From Chitinophagaceae bacterium (GTDB lineage: Bacteria; Bacteroidota; Bacteroidia; Chitinophagales; Chitinophagaceae), in the NCBI GenBank assembly GCA_014379345.1, contig JACMLY010000158.1, forward strand, positions 1-32,362: DNA of 32,362 nt. The letters run 5' to 3'. Numbering within the stretch: position 1 is the first letter of the stretch; every line of letters begins with the position of its first letter. Below are positions 1-8,396 of the stretch, piece after piece. The position numbers were made by a program, and so were the translations under genes. The notes beneath the pieces were generated by a model, which was not told where the DNA came from, did not search any database, and saw only the letters and a list, made by a program, of their open reading frames with translations.

Positions 1-1
1 A

Positions 2-289
2 TCGGATATAGTGTCGTTAAAAGAGGTAACCCAATCCAACCAGCAGATGTATGTGCTCAACAATCCGGCACGTGGTTCGATCCAGTTGTTTGCTCCGGGA
101 TCCTACAAAGGAGTGTGTGATTATTATATCAGCAGTACCAACGGTCAACTGATGCAAAAAGGAAATCTACTGGTAACGGGTGCGGGCAATGTCTCGATCA
201 AACTGGATGCAGGCATTTCACAAGGTGTATACATCCTCAACATAAAAAACAACGGGCAATCTTTCCAGGAAAGAGTATTGGTAAGATAA
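2..289 (+). CDS. C-terminal end of a T9SS-exported protein (type A sorting domain), partial
   Basis: The reading frame is open from the left edge and stops at 289, so only about 95 C-terminal residues are visible and the cargo domain lies outside the window. The visible part resembles a Por secretion (T9SS) type A sorting domain: a beta-rich stretch with an S-T-N-G-Q turn, then S-I-K-L-D, then G-V-Y-I-L-N-I, ending in a short basic tail (R-V-L-V-R). In this family the domain guides the protein across the outer membrane, is cleaved by a PorU-type sortase and leaves the cargo on the cell surface. The GTG at position 11 is unlikely to be a start, because the frame continues upstream. The gene converges on the DUF4272 gene with 23 bases between the stops. 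Confidence 0.75.
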   Translation, partial: SDIVSLKEVTQSNQQMYVLNNPARGSIQLFAPGSYKGVCDYYISSTNGQLMQKGNLLVTGAGNVSIKLDAGISQGVYILNIKNNGQSFQERVLVR

Positions 290-312
290 AGCACGGAGGA
301 CTGGAATTTTTT

Positions 313-999
313 TTAGATGTCATTTATGTTCATGGCTGCGGTATCCCAGTCGGGTTGCTCCGCGGCATTTCTAAGCCAGCTGAGCGCCAGATGACGTTCG
401 AAGGAAGCTTTGGCGTGCACCTGTGAAGTATTCTCCTTGTCCCTGACAACGATTTCACGGAAATACACAGTTGCCGTTTCATAAAATAAATTTTCATCAA
501 GTACTTCGGGCAAAGATCTGTAATGAAGTGCTGACAAAAAACCTTCGGTTGAACTTCCTACTGTTGGAACCGCTTGTAAAAACGCATTCACCTGTTCTTT
601 GCTGCATTCAGTTCCTGGTTCAGCCGAAGAAGAAACCATTTTAAGAGCCCAGGCTAATATATAAGCTCCTTCAAACCGCCAGGAAAGACGCTGTTTTTCA
701 TCCTCGCCCGGATCAGGATCCCTGAAAAACTCTTTTTCATGGGCCGAAACGGATTTCCACAGCTGCTCTTTTTTTAACCAGTCCATGACCTTTTCGCTTT
801 CATCAAAATTATAGGCAGTAAAAGAAACGGCCAGTAAAATTAACAGCCGTTCGGCAGACAGGTGCGGAGCTGGATAGCTGTATTGTGTTTCGTCAAAAGC
901 GATGCTTTCCCTGATAGTACTATCCAGGCCAAATTCTCGCAGCCTGGTTTCAAGCTTCTCCTTTCGCAATTGTAAAGATTTTGCCGATGGTTTTTTCAT
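313..999 (-). CDS. DUF4272 domain-containing protein
   Basis: About 228 residues. The sequence fits the DUF4272 family: an early stretch with alternating hydrophobics and a R-L-L-I-L-L-A helix, a D-W-L-K-K-E-Q-L-W segment, and W-R-F-E-G-A followed by an A-W-A-L-K segment in the middle. The biochemical function of the family is unknown. I placed the start at the ATG at 999 rather than at 1092, because the longer frame would run back through the gdhA terminator and into the end of gdhA. No signal peptide or membrane segment is visible. It lies 67 bases downstream of gdhA on the same strand with a terminator between them, so it probably has its own weak promoter or depends on read-through. Confidence 0.7.
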   Translation of the reverse strand: MKKPSAKSLQLRKEKLETRLREFGLDSTIRESIAFDETQYSYPAPHLSAERLLILLAVSFTAYNFDESEKVMDWLKKEQLWKSVSAHEKEFFRDPDPGEDEKQRLSWRFEGAYILAWALKMVSSSAEPGTECSKEQVNAFLQAVPTVGSSTEGFLSALHYRSLPEVLDENLFYETATVYFREIVVRDKENTSQVHAKASFERHLALSWLRNAAEQPDWDTAAMNINDI

Positions 1000-1015
1000 A
1001 TGCGCCGGTTGAAAT

Positions 1016-1047
1016 AAAAATCCCACGCGCAGCATGGGATTTTTATT
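1016..1047 (-). terminator. Rho-independent terminator of gdhA
   Basis: A perfect 10-base stem (AAAAATCCCA at 1016-1025 pairing with TGGGATTTTT at 1035-1044) closes a 9-base loop. On the minus strand it is followed by a T-rich tail. It lies just after the gdhA stop codon at 1067. Confidence 0.85.
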
Positions 1048-1066
1048 TTTGAGTGATCTAAAAATG

Positions 1067-2485
1067 TTATGGAAATATGCCCAGCTCCGCATAGCTTGTG
1101 CCTACCTTATTGATGGCTACTACATATGCAGCTGTACGCATATCCGGAATATCTGGATTGCTATGCCAGGCATCCATGATTTCGCGGGTGGCAGCGATCA
1201 TGGTTTCTTCTAATCCGCTTCTAACAAGGTCCACTTCATCGGCGCCATGCATAATTTGTTCCCTGTCTTCTGTGTTCACTCTTTTTCCTGTCAGTCCTTC
1301 TATTTGTTCAAGGATTTGTGTATTCAGACTTTCTGTAAAACGTTTTTCCATTCTTCCATATCGTACATGGCTAAGGTTCTTTAACCATTCGAAGTACGAT
1401 ACGGTAACGCCCCCGGCATTCAGGTACATATCCGGAACAACCAATATTCCTCTTTTTATAAACTCTTCATCTGCCTCTGGGGTCAACGGACCATTGGCTG
1501 CTTCACCGATGATTTTCGCCTTAACCCTCGGAGCGTTCTCAGCATTGATCACGTTTTCAAGTGCGGCAGGTATCAGAATATCGCATTCAAGTTCGAGCGC
1601 GTCCATATTGTTTTTCAGGTTGGTGGAACCTTTAAAATTTAAAATGGAACCGGATGCTTTTCTATGTTCGAATACCGCCTCTACATCCAATCCGTCATCG
1701 CTGCAGATAGCACCTTCAAATTCTGCCAATGCGATTATCTTAGCGCCTGCTTCCTGAAAGAATTTGGCCGTATGATATCCAACATTTCCCAGGCCTTGTA
1801 CAATGACACGTTTCCCTTCCACACCGGTGATCATTTTCAGCCTGTCCATCACTTCCTTCATGTTGCACACTTCACGCAAACCGTAAAATACACCTAGTCC
1901 GGTTGCTTCCCGTCGTCCACGCACCCCTCCCTGCGTTACTGGTTTTCCTGTTACACAACCCTGTGCATCTATTTCGCCGGGCCTCATACTACTGTAGGTA
2001 TCCAGAATCCAAGCCATTTCCCTTTCACCCGTACCATAATCCGGCGCGGGCACATCAATGCCGGGGCCTATAAAATTTTTCTTGATCAGCTCCGCAGTAT
2101 AACGACGGGTTATTTTTTCAAGATCGTATGCGCTGTATTTACGTGGGTCTATGGTAATGCCTCCTTTCGCACCACCGAAAGGAACATTTACGATCGCGCA
2201 TTTATAGGTCATCAGCGCTGCAAGTGCCATTACTTCATCAAGGTTTACAGTCGGTGCGAAGCGTATGCCGCCTTTACAAGGTGTTTTGTGATGTGAATGT
2301 TGTACGCGGTAGGCCTTGATTACTTCTACCTTATCACCCACTTTTACGGGAAAATGCATACGGTATACCGCATTGCATTGTTTGATTTGTTCCAGGATCC
2401 CAAGATCCCATTTAGTGAATTTAGCCGCTTTGTCGAAGCTTTTTTCTACTGCTCCAAAAAAGCTGTATTCCTGGTGTGAAGACAT
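1067..2485 (-). CDS. gdhA: Glutamate dehydrogenase (Glu/Leu/Phe/Val family)
   Basis: 472 residues, reversible oxidative deamination of glutamate to 2-oxoglutarate in the cytoplasm, linking amino acid use and ammonia assimilation. Visible motifs: P-C-K-G-G-I-R-F with the substrate-binding Lys near residue 71, F-G-G-A-K-G-G with the catalytic Lys near 107, P-A-P-D-Y-G-T with the catalytic Asp near 149, and a Rossmann motif Q-G-L-G-N-V-G in the second half. The length is close to that of clostridial and archaeal-type hexameric enzymes. It is followed by a strong terminator at 1016-1047. I cannot tell NAD from NADP preference by eye. The nearly full-length reading frame on the opposite strand is a shadow. 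Confidence 0.95.
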   Translation of the reverse strand: MSSHQEYSFFGAVEKSFDKAAKFTKWDLGILEQIKQCNAVYRMHFPVKVGDKVEVIKAYRVQHSHHKTPCKGGIRFAPTVNLDEVMALAALMTYKCAIVNVPFGGAKGGITIDPRKYSAYDLEKITRRYTAELIKKNFIGPGIDVPAPDYGTGEREMAWILDTYSSMRPGEIDAQGCVTGKPVTQGGVRGRREATGLGVFYGLREVCNMKEVMDRLKMITGVEGKRVIVQGLGNVGYHTAKFFQEAGAKIIALAEFEGAICSDDGLDVEAVFEHRKASGSILNFKGSTNLKNNMDALELECDILIPAALENVINAENAPRVKAKIIGEAANGPLTPEADEEFIKRGILVVPDMYLNAGGVTVSYFEWLKNLSHVRYGRMEKRFTESLNTQILEQIEGLTGKRVNTEDREQIMHGADEVDLVRSGLEETMIAATREIMDAWHSNPDIPDMRTAAYVVAINKVGTSYAELGIFP

Positions 2486-2584
2486 GATTAAGCTGTTTAT
2501 AGGTTTTCAAATTTTGGCAATCGTTTATGCTGTGTTTAGTTTTACATATTTTTATTATTGCCTCTGAATAAAGTTCAGATCCTC

Positions 2585-2657
2585 TGCCTTACCACAACCT
2601 CTTCTCCAAAAGAGAGGGCGCTTGACCCCAACGTGGGAAAGGGTTCGAAAGGATTTA
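2585..2657. repeat. Possible degenerate dispersed repeat
   Basis: The 240-base gap between ccmD and gdhA holds no gene. Within it, CCTCT (2599-2603) and AGAGG (2612-2616) form a short inverted repeat, followed by a GC-rich run that includes GGCGCTTGACCCC. This resembles the CTCTCC...GGAGAGGG type of dispersed repeat I know from other Bacteroidota genomes, but it is degraded and only one copy is in the window. Confidence 0.25.
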
Positions 2658-2725
2658 GCTGTTTTTATCAGGACCACAATAATTAATTACAGAATCGATG
2701 TATTTAACACATGGCTATCTGCAAA

Positions 2726-2932
2726 TTATTTTTCAAGTCTCGAAATTTTCCTGTCAAGACTTATAAGATAAATCACTAATCCTAATAATAGGGTAACAAC
2801 AACTGCCACGACTACATATATTTTTCCATCAGCGCGCAATCCGGTTGCCGCTTCTTTTACAACGGCCGTATCCTGCGCATAATTAAATACAGATAACAAC
2901 ATGCAACAAACGATACCCATTAAATATTTCAT
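2726..2932 (-). CDS. ccmD: CcmD family small membrane protein
   Basis: About 68 residues starting at the ATG at 2932. The N-terminus looks like a signal sequence or first membrane segment (M-K-Y-L-M-G-I-V-C-C-M-L-L ending near A-Q), then comes a short linker, then one strong transmembrane helix (I-Y-V-V-V-A-V-V-V-T-L-L-L), ending in a charged segment (D-R-K-I-S-R-L-E-K). This matches the Bacteroidota version of CcmD, the small partner that helps release haem-loaded CcmE from the CcmABC complex. The start overlaps the ccmC stop in an ATGA arrangement, so the two are translationally coupled. A start further upstream (2995) would lie entirely inside ccmC and is not needed. Confidence 0.75.
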   Translation of the reverse strand: MKYLMGIVCCMLLSVFNYAQDTAVVKEAATGLRADGKIYVVVAVVVTLLLGLVIYLISLDRKISRLEK

Positions 2933-3606
2933 CGTACAACAGTTAATTTTTTTTCTTCGATCAATCGTAGGCGTATGCGTAAGCTGGTTATCCAAACACC
3001 TAATAATATCCAGCCAATAACAGCCGGCCAGAATACAATACGCATAGTCGGATCTAAATCCCCGCCACCAAGTCCGGGATTTCCCTCAACACCTTTTCCT
3101 CCCGGATGTAAAGATTCCGTCATTCTCGGTAATACATAGGTCAAAGGAACATACATACAGTAAGCAAAGATATTATACACCGCTGCTACGCGGCCGCGTT
3201 TGTCAATGTCGGTCATGGAATTGCGCAGAACGAAATAGGCCAAATAAATCAGTAAGGCGATGGCCGCTCCCAGCTGTTTAGGATCATTGTTCCAGGGCGC
3301 ACCCCATGTATAATTTGCCCAGATAGCGCCGGTAACGAGCCCCAGAATTCCAAATACGATCCCTGTACGGGCAAATTCATTGGCGTAAATATCGTATCTG
3401 ATAACAGGTTTCCGCAAGAATAAAACAGAATACACCATCGAAACGCTGATCAGGGTAAATTGGCCGGGCCACATCGGCACGTGAAAGAAAAGATTTCTGA
3501 TCGTCTGCTGCAAATTGCCAATATCTGGAACTCTGATAAAAAATCCTGCAATGAAGACAAAGACCAATAAAGCGATGCTTACTATTTTCCACCAATACTG
3601 TCGCAT
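2929..3606 (-). CDS. ccmC: Haem exporter / cytochrome c maturation protein CcmC
   Basis: 225 residues, an integral inner-membrane protein with about six hydrophobic segments. It carries the tryptophan-rich WWD-type motif W-G-A-P-W-N-N-D-P-K at about 101-110, flanked by two candidate axial haem ligands, His42 (F-F-H-V-P-M) and His167 (E-S-L-H-P-G). In system I maturation CcmC presents haem to CcmE on the periplasmic side. The gene lies downstream of ccmB on the same strand, with a 161-base gap that contains a good -7 promoter element, and runs directly into ccmD. No ccmA, ccmE or ccmF is in the window. Confidence 0.9.
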   Translation of the reverse strand: MRQYWWKIVSIALLVFVFIAGFFIRVPDIGNLQQTIRNLFFHVPMWPGQFTLISVSMVYSVLFLRKPVIRYDIYANEFARTGIVFGILGLVTGAIWANYTWGAPWNNDPKQLGAAIALLIYLAYFVLRNSMTDIDKRGRVAAVYNIFAYCMYVPLTYVLPRMTESLHPGGKGVEGNPGLGGGDLDPTMRIVFWPAVIGWILLGVWITSLRIRLRLIEEKKLTVVR

Positions 3607-3669
3607 AAATTATAGAAGTTATCCGATTGGTTGATATGTCAAAATCACAACCAAATGAATTAAGTGGGG

Positions 3670-3677
3670 CAAAATTA
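3670..3677 (-). promoter_or_regulatory. Candidate -7 element for ccmC-ccmD
   Basis: On the minus strand this reads TAATTTTG, a full match to the Bacteroidota -7 consensus TAnnTTTG, about 64 bases before the ccmC start. The nearest upstream TTTG lies 23 bases away, slightly more than the usual 19-21, so the -33 half is weak. Confidence 0.35.
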
Positions 3678-3767
3678 GGGGAAGGGTTTCAACTAATGAA
3701 CAAAAACAAAATTTTCCCTGTTGATGGAAGTGAAAGTTTACTGCGGATTTAGAATTGGCGATGATTT

Positions 3768-4418
3768 TCAGTCTTTCCAAAGGAAAGGAAAAAGTATTGT
3801 AGCAAGAACTACTACCAGAATATCAAGCGCTACCAGTAAAAGAATGATTTGGGAAAGGCCTCCCTGGATGACGTCACTAAATGCTGCATTCGAAATACGC
3901 ATTAATAATAAAACCTGGGGAACAATTAATGGAAACCCCATGATGGCCATCATGGCTGCATTTTGTTGTGCGCGGGCGGCAATAGCGGCTAAAAATGTGA
4001 ATACCAGGCTCAGGCTGCATCCACCAAGACAAACAATGCCGGAAAAAAGAAATGGATTTTGAACAGGATTGCCCAATAATAATTGAAATAATAACAGGCT
4101 CACAATGCTCATTACCAGCATCAGGGCTGCATTAAAAAGAAGCTTTGATACTACAAAATCCCTGGCGCCGGCAATAGAATAAAAATACAGCATTCTTCCC
4201 CTGCTTTCCTGTAGAAAACTTTTTGCTACCGCGTTTACACAAATAAATAGTTGGATCATCCAGAATAAACCATTCCACACCTTTTCTTCTGGCTGGCCCA
4301 TCGCCAGGTACAATACAAAAATAGTTGAGGCCACATATAATAAAATACCATAAAAAGTATATTGCTGACGAATTTCCAGCAACAGATCTTTCCTGATAAG
4401 AGTGATTATTTTACTCAT
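3768..4418 (-). CDS. ccmB: Haem exporter protein CcmB
   Basis: 216 residues with about six hydrophobic segments and a basic cytoplasmic N-terminus (L-I-R-K-D-L-L-L-E-I-R), which is typical of CcmB, the membrane subunit of the CcmAB ABC transporter. The motif Q-E-S-R-G-R-M-L near residue 70 is characteristic. CcmB works with the ATPase CcmA and with CcmC in freeing haem-loaded CcmE. The CcmA ATPase is not next to it here, which is common in Bacteroidota. It starts 108 bases after the tdk stop on the same strand and could be read from the tdk promoter. Confidence 0.85.
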   Translation of the reverse strand: MSKIITLIRKDLLLEIRQQYTFYGILLYVASTIFVLYLAMGQPEEKVWNGLFWMIQLFICVNAVAKSFLQESRGRMLYFYSIAGARDFVVSKLLFNAALMLVMSIVSLLLFQLLLGNPVQNPFLFSGIVCLGGCSLSLVFTFLAAIAARAQQNAAMMAIMGFPLIVPQVLLLMRISNAAFSDVIQGGLSQIILLLVALDILVVVLATILFPFLWKD

Positions 4419-4526
4419 ACATGAGTGTTCGGCTTAAAGCGGATCCAGATTAATGAGAATATCACTGACATAATAATAATGAATAACACCTCCAAAGTTG
4501 TATACAAAAATATTCTCCTGACCCAA

Positions 4527-5105
4527 TTAGCGCAAATTCGCGCCCAAAAAATAGCACTTTCTGCATCTCGGTTCATACTGATCCTTTTCACCCAAAACCA
4601 CCAGGCTGTTTTCCGGTGACTTCCTATAAGAATAATTTGCAATATTGCCACATCTTACACAAATAGCGTGAAGCTTTGTAATAAAATCAGCCTTCGCCAG
4701 CAGGTTGGGCATCTGCCCAAAAGGTTTTCCGGTATAGTCCATATCAAGACCTGCAATGATCACCCGTACCCCTCTGAAGGCTAACTGGTCGCAAACATCG
4801 GGAAGCTGATCGTCAAAAAACTGAGCTTCATCAATCCCTATTACATCCACATCCTGCGCCAGTAATAAGATGGTTTGTGAATTATCTATCGGCGTTGAAA
4901 CAATTGCGTTCTCGTCATGTGATATAATATGCTGTTCATGGTACCGCATATCGATTTTAGGCTTAAAAATCTCGGCACTAAGATTGGCAATCTTCACACG
5001 CTTTAAACGCCTGATCAATTCTTCGGTTTTTCCGGAAAACATCGACCCGCAAATAACCTCTATAAAGCCTCTGCGTTCGCCTGAAATATTGGGTTCGATA
5101 AACAT
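4527..5105 (-). CDS. tdk: Thymidine kinase (type II)
   Basis: 192 residues. Phosphorylates thymidine to dTMP with ATP in the pyrimidine salvage pathway, in the cytoplasm. Visible: Walker A loop G-S-M-F-S-G-K-T at 20-27, the D-E-A-Q motif at 92-95 with Glu93 as catalytic base, and four cysteines in two C-x-x-C pairs (C-V-R-C and C-R-K-C) for the structural zinc of the lasso domain. Length and architecture are normal for the family. It diverges from the hypothetical gene at 5178 with 72 bases between them. On the minus strand that gap has AATTTTTG, a one-mismatch -7 element. Confidence 0.95.
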   Translation of the reverse strand: MFIEPNISGERRGFIEVICGSMFSGKTEELIRRLKRVKIANLSAEIFKPKIDMRYHEQHIISHDENAIVSTPIDNSQTILLLAQDVDVIGIDEAQFFDDQLPDVCDQLAFRGVRVIIAGLDMDYTGKPFGQMPNLLAKADFITKLHAICVRCGNIANYSYRKSPENSLVVLGEKDQYEPRCRKCYFLGANLR

Positions 5106-5177
5106 GGAAAAATAATAGGTACAAAAATTGTTAACTTTAATACTAAACTACCAATCATCAAAAAGTACCCCCCAGAC

Positions 5178-5846
5178 ATGGAGCGTTTAGCAGATTTGAT
5201 CAGCAAGTTAAAAGAACAATTTGAACAAAATGCCGATCCTTCGCAACTATTGATCATAGCCCAAAGTATTGAGGCAGAGTTGGCGAATCGCTTGGCGCCT
5301 TCTCGTCCAGCGCTTGGTAGTTCAAAGGTTTCAGTGGTTATGCCGGCTGGAAGAAATGTACAAAATACCTATGTACAGCCTTTGCCTGAACAAAAAGAGG
5401 TTGAAATTCCTGTTAAGCAATCTGAAAAAAATATCCCGGCAAAAAAGCAGGACAATAACAGCTGGCTATTTGATCCAATGACCGAGATTCCGACATTGGC
5501 TCACCAAAGGGGCAAGGAGTTAAATGAAAGCATCGGTTTAAATGAATCTTCACTTAATGATAAGTTAAAAGAGTCTGTTGTTGAAATTGGTCATAAATTG
5601 ACCGACTCCCCGATCAGGGATTTGAAAAAAGCAATTGGTGTAAACGACCGTTATTTATTTATCAATGAACTATTCAGGGGAGATGACGTGATGTATGAGC
5701 GCAGCCTAAAAACGATCAATTCGTTTCGAATGTTCCCTGAAGCAGAATACTGGATCGAACGTGAATTGAAAGTGAAACTTGGCTGGGAAGAACACAAAAC
5801 TACCACCAAGCATTTTTATCAACTGGTTAAAAGGCGTTTTTCCTGA
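5178..5846 (+). CDS. Conserved protein of unknown function
   Basis: 222 residues, no signal peptide or membrane helix, so probably cytoplasmic. I cannot assign a function. Three parts can be seen. The N-terminal 45 residues form an amphipathic helix (L-I-S-K-L-K-E-Q-F-E and onward). A Pro/Val/Lys-rich linker, probably disordered, runs to about 90. The C-terminal region from about 115 is dense and well structured, with P-I-R-D-L-K-K-A-I-G, R-Y-L-F-I-N-E-L-F-R-G-D and R-M-F-P-E-A-E-Y-W-I-E-R-E-L. I recall this C-terminal block from other Bacteroidota hypothetical proteins. It diverges from tdk, and its 3' end overlaps the 3' end of waaA by 28 bases. Confidence 0.8.
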   Translation: MERLADLISKLKEQFEQNADPSQLLIIAQSIEAELANRLAPSRPALGSSKVSVVMPAGRNVQNTYVQPLPEQKEVEIPVKQSEKNIPAKKQDNNSWLFDPMTEIPTLAHQRGKELNESIGLNESSLNDKLKESVVEIGHKLTDSPIRDLKKAIGVNDRYLFINELFRGDDVMYERSLKTINSFRMFPEAEYWIERELKVKLGWEEHKTTTKHFYQLVKRRFS

Positions 5847-7123
5847 ATGTATTGAATGATCTTATCTGTGGCTCCTTTTTTTGAATACACATATCTTTTT
5901 GCGGCCTCGCAGACCTCACTATAGACCTGATGATCGGAGAGAAGTTCTGTAAAAACTTTCTCCAGTTCCAAAGCAGTTTCGATGGTATAAGCAACACCCT
6001 CTTCAAGTAATTCAATCGCTTCTATGTATTTATTAAAAACCGGACCAAAAACAACCGGCTTACCATACACGGCTGCTTCCAGCACATTGTGAACGCCCGA
6101 TTCGCCAAAACCTCCGCCGACATAAGTAATAGTTGCATATTTATAAAGCTTCGAAAGCATTCCGATATTGTCGATGATCAAAACATTGACCGTTGTTGCC
6201 TGGTCGCTTTTCGTGTTTATGGCAAACAATTGACGATGATCGGCCATTTTCATTTGAAGCGCCGAGTATCTGATCGACCTCTTAAAGAGTTTTTCAATAT
6301 ATTTTAAATGATCTTCATCTATCTCATGAGGAGCAATGATGAATTTGATATCCGGATTTATATTCGCAAAATGATCGAGTTCTTCCTCATCCTCAGGCCA
6401 GGTGCTTCCCGCTACGATCACCTTGTCATTACCACAAAATTTTTCAATGATTTCAATAGGTTCGAACCTCCCGGCAATTTCTATGACCCTATCGAACCTG
6501 GTATCTCCTGAAACAGTGGTTTTATCGGAAAAGCCAATTTTATTCAGCAGGCTTTTCGAATATTTGGATTGTACAAACAGATGAGTAAAGCAATGCAACA
6601 TCTGGCGATGCATTTTCCCATACCATTTAAAAAATATCTGCCATTTTTGGAAGTTTCCCGAGATCAGCAATAACGGTATATTTTTTTTACTTAGTTCATG
6701 TAAATAATAAAACCAGTAATCATATTTTATCCACAACACCAACACAGGGTTTACATGATTTATAAATCGCGAAGCAACCAGCCGGTTTCCGAATGGCAGG
6801 TAATAAATATAATCAGCAATAGGACTGTCCTTTACAACCGAATATCCCGAGGGAGAAAAAAATGTCAGAAAGATCTTATAGCCGGGGTAGCTGCTTCTTA
6901 ATTTTTCCAGTAACGGCCTTCCCTGTTCATATTCTCCCAAGGAGGCACAATGCATCCAGATGATCTGTGAAGATTCATTTTCAAGGTCTCGCCGAAGCCT
7001 CGTAAAAATCTTTTTCCTGCCATTCACCCACAATTTCGCTTTGGGATTCCATAAGCTTGCCAAACGAAGAAGAAAAACATAAATTCCTATAAAAAGGTGG
7101 TATGAAAGCCGGTATAAAATCAT
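5819..7123 (-). CDS. waaA: 3-deoxy-D-manno-octulosonic acid (Kdo) transferase
   Basis: 434 residues. Adds Kdo from CMP-Kdo to lipid A precursor, the first step of LPS core assembly, at the cytoplasmic face of the inner membrane. The N-terminus has a hydrophobic anchor (L-F-I-G-I-Y-V-F-L-L). Next comes the W-M-H-C-A-S-L-G-E-Y-E-Q-G motif with the catalytic Glu of the GT30 family. The C-terminal GT-B half has V-A-G-S-T-W-P-E-D-E-E, I-A-P-H-E-I, and Y-V-G-G-G-F-G-E-S-G-V-H-N-V-L-E-A. I chose the ATG at 7123, because the longer frame to 7384 has no similarity and would overlap the divergent operon. The downstream end overlaps the gene at 5178-5846. Confidence 0.93.
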   Translation of the reverse strand: MILYRLSYHLFIGIYVFLLRLASLWNPKAKLWVNGRKKIFTRLRRDLENESSQIIWMHCASLGEYEQGRPLLEKLRSSYPGYKIFLTFFSPSGYSVVKDSPIADYIYYLPFGNRLVASRFINHVNPVLVLWIKYDYWFYYLHELSKKNIPLLLISGNFQKWQIFFKWYGKMHRQMLHCFTHLFVQSKYSKSLLNKIGFSDKTTVSGDTRFDRVIEIAGRFEPIEIIEKFCGNDKVIVAGSTWPEDEEELDHFANINPDIKFIIAPHEIDEDHLKYIEKLFKRSIRYSALQMKMADHRQLFAINTKSDQATTVNVLIIDNIGMLSKLYKYATITYVGGGFGESGVHNVLEAAVYGKPVVFGPVFNKYIEAIELLEEGVAYTIETALELEKVFTELLSDHQVYSEVCEAAKRYVYSKKGATDKIIQYIQEKRLLTS

Positions 7124-7184
7124 TATCGATAATAAATAAAGATGAACGCCATCGGCATGTATTGCCCTATCCCACCCGGTATCA

Positions 7185-7215
7185 TTGCAGAAACCAGTTT
7201 TTTGCTGTAGGTTTG
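7185..7215 (+). promoter_or_regulatory. Promoter of the nucleotide-sugar operon
   Basis: TTG at 7185-7187, a spacer of exactly 20 bases, and TAGGTTTG at 7208-7215 fit the Bacteroidota consensus (TTG, 19-21 bases, TAnnTTTG). Transcription would begin near 7222, leaving a leader of about 20 bases before the ATG at 7242. This also supports 7242 over the upstream in-frame codon at 7185. Confidence 0.6.
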
Positions 7216-7241
7216 TGCCCTTTAAAAAAGATGATCTGCGT

Positions 7242-8378
7242 ATGCATTCTATACAGATGGTGGATTTGAAACGGCAATATACACGCATTAAGGCTGAAGT
7301 AGATGCAGGTATCCGGGAGGTAATCGACAATACCGCTTTCATTAATGGAAAGGCCGTAACGGATTTTGCCGGCAATTTATCCAAATACCTGGGCAGTAAG
7401 TATGTTATCCCTTGTGCAAATGGAACAGACGCATTGCAGATTGCGATGATGTCGCTGAATTTTCAACCGGGCGACGAAATTATCGCACCTTCGTTCACCT
7501 ATATCGCCACAACAGAGGTAATCGCCCTGCTTCGCCTCAAAACAGTATTTGTGGATGTGGATGCACAAACTTTTTGCATTGATCCGCAAGCCATTGAAAA
7601 AGCGATCACTCCAAAAACAAAAGCCATTGTTCCTGTGCATTTATACGGACAGGCTGCTAATATGGAAGCAATTATGGATATTGCACGACGGCATAATTTA
7701 TACGTGATCGAGGACAATGCACAGGCGATAGGGTCAGACTACACCTTTAGTAATGGAACAGTGAAAAAAACAGGCACCATCGGTACTATTGGTGCAACAT
7801 CATTTTTTCCTTCAAAGAATCTGGGATGTTATGGGGATGGGGGTGCAATATTCACTGATGATGAAACGTTAGCTTCGCGTTTAAAAATGATTGCTAATCA
7901 TGGACAAAGCACGCGTTATTACCACGATATGGTTGGTTGTAACAGCCGGCTGGATTCCATACAGGCAGCAGTTTTGAATGTTAAATTGAAACATCTTGAC
8001 GCATATATTGCCGCCAGGATAAGTGCTGCTGAAGTTTACGATAGTGCGTTTGCCAATCAGTCAAAAATCAAAACGCCCTATCGGGCTCCCTATAGCAATC
8101 ATGTATTTCACCAGTATACTCTTATTCTCGAAGGCGTTGACCGCGATGGATTGAACAAGTTTCTTGCAGAAAAGAATATTCCATCGATGATCTACTACCC
8201 GGTGCCTGCACACCGGCAAAAGATGTTTAAATCATTGGGTGGAAATGAGTATAAGCTGGAGGTTACAGATTGGTTGACAACAAGGGTTATTTCATTACCT
8301 ATGCATACGGAGTTAACAACCGAACAATTGACATATATAACGGATAACGTTCTGGAATACATAAACGAAACTCCCTAA
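7242..8378 (+). CDS. DegT/DnrJ/EryC1/StrS family sugar aminotransferase
   Basis: 378 residues. PLP-dependent transfer of an amino group from glutamate to a keto-sugar nucleotide, in the cytoplasm. The internal aldimine lysine is Lys192 in F-F-P-S-K-N-L-G. The PLP-binding Asp158 sits in V-I-E-D-N-A-Q-A-I-G, and N-G-T-D-A-L at about 60-65 binds phosphate. It resembles the WbpE/WlbC branch, which makes 3-amino sugars from UDP-3-keto-GlcNAcA, but I cannot exclude a 4-amino product. The start at 7242 fits the promoter just upstream. It is the first gene of the operon, 18 bases before the UDP-glucose dehydrogenase. Confidence 0.88.
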   Translation: MHSIQMVDLKRQYTRIKAEVDAGIREVIDNTAFINGKAVTDFAGNLSKYLGSKYVIPCANGTDALQIAMMSLNFQPGDEIIAPSFTYIATTEVIALLRLKTVFVDVDAQTFCIDPQAIEKAITPKTKAIVPVHLYGQAANMEAIMDIARRHNLYVIEDNAQAIGSDYTFSNGTVKKTGTIGTIGATSFFPSKNLGCYGDGGAIFTDDETLASRLKMIANHGQSTRYYHDMVGCNSRLDSIQAAVLNVKLKHLDAYIAARISAAEVYDSAFANQSKIKTPYRAPYSNHVFHQYTLILEGVDRDGLNKFLAEKNIPSMIYYPVPAHRQKMFKSLGGNEYKLEVTDWLTTRVISLPMHTELTTEQLTYITDNVLEYINETP

Positions 8379-8396
8379 CCCTTATTAAAGAATATT

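Noticed and set aside
1098..1757. 219-residue frame opposite gdhA
   Set aside because: It is the complement of a strongly conserved gene, has no recognisable motif and is Ser/Ile-rich in the way shadow frames are.
4415..4651. 78-residue minus-strand frame between tdk and ccmB
   Set aside because: Most of it lies inside tdk in another frame, and its end only touches the ccmB start.
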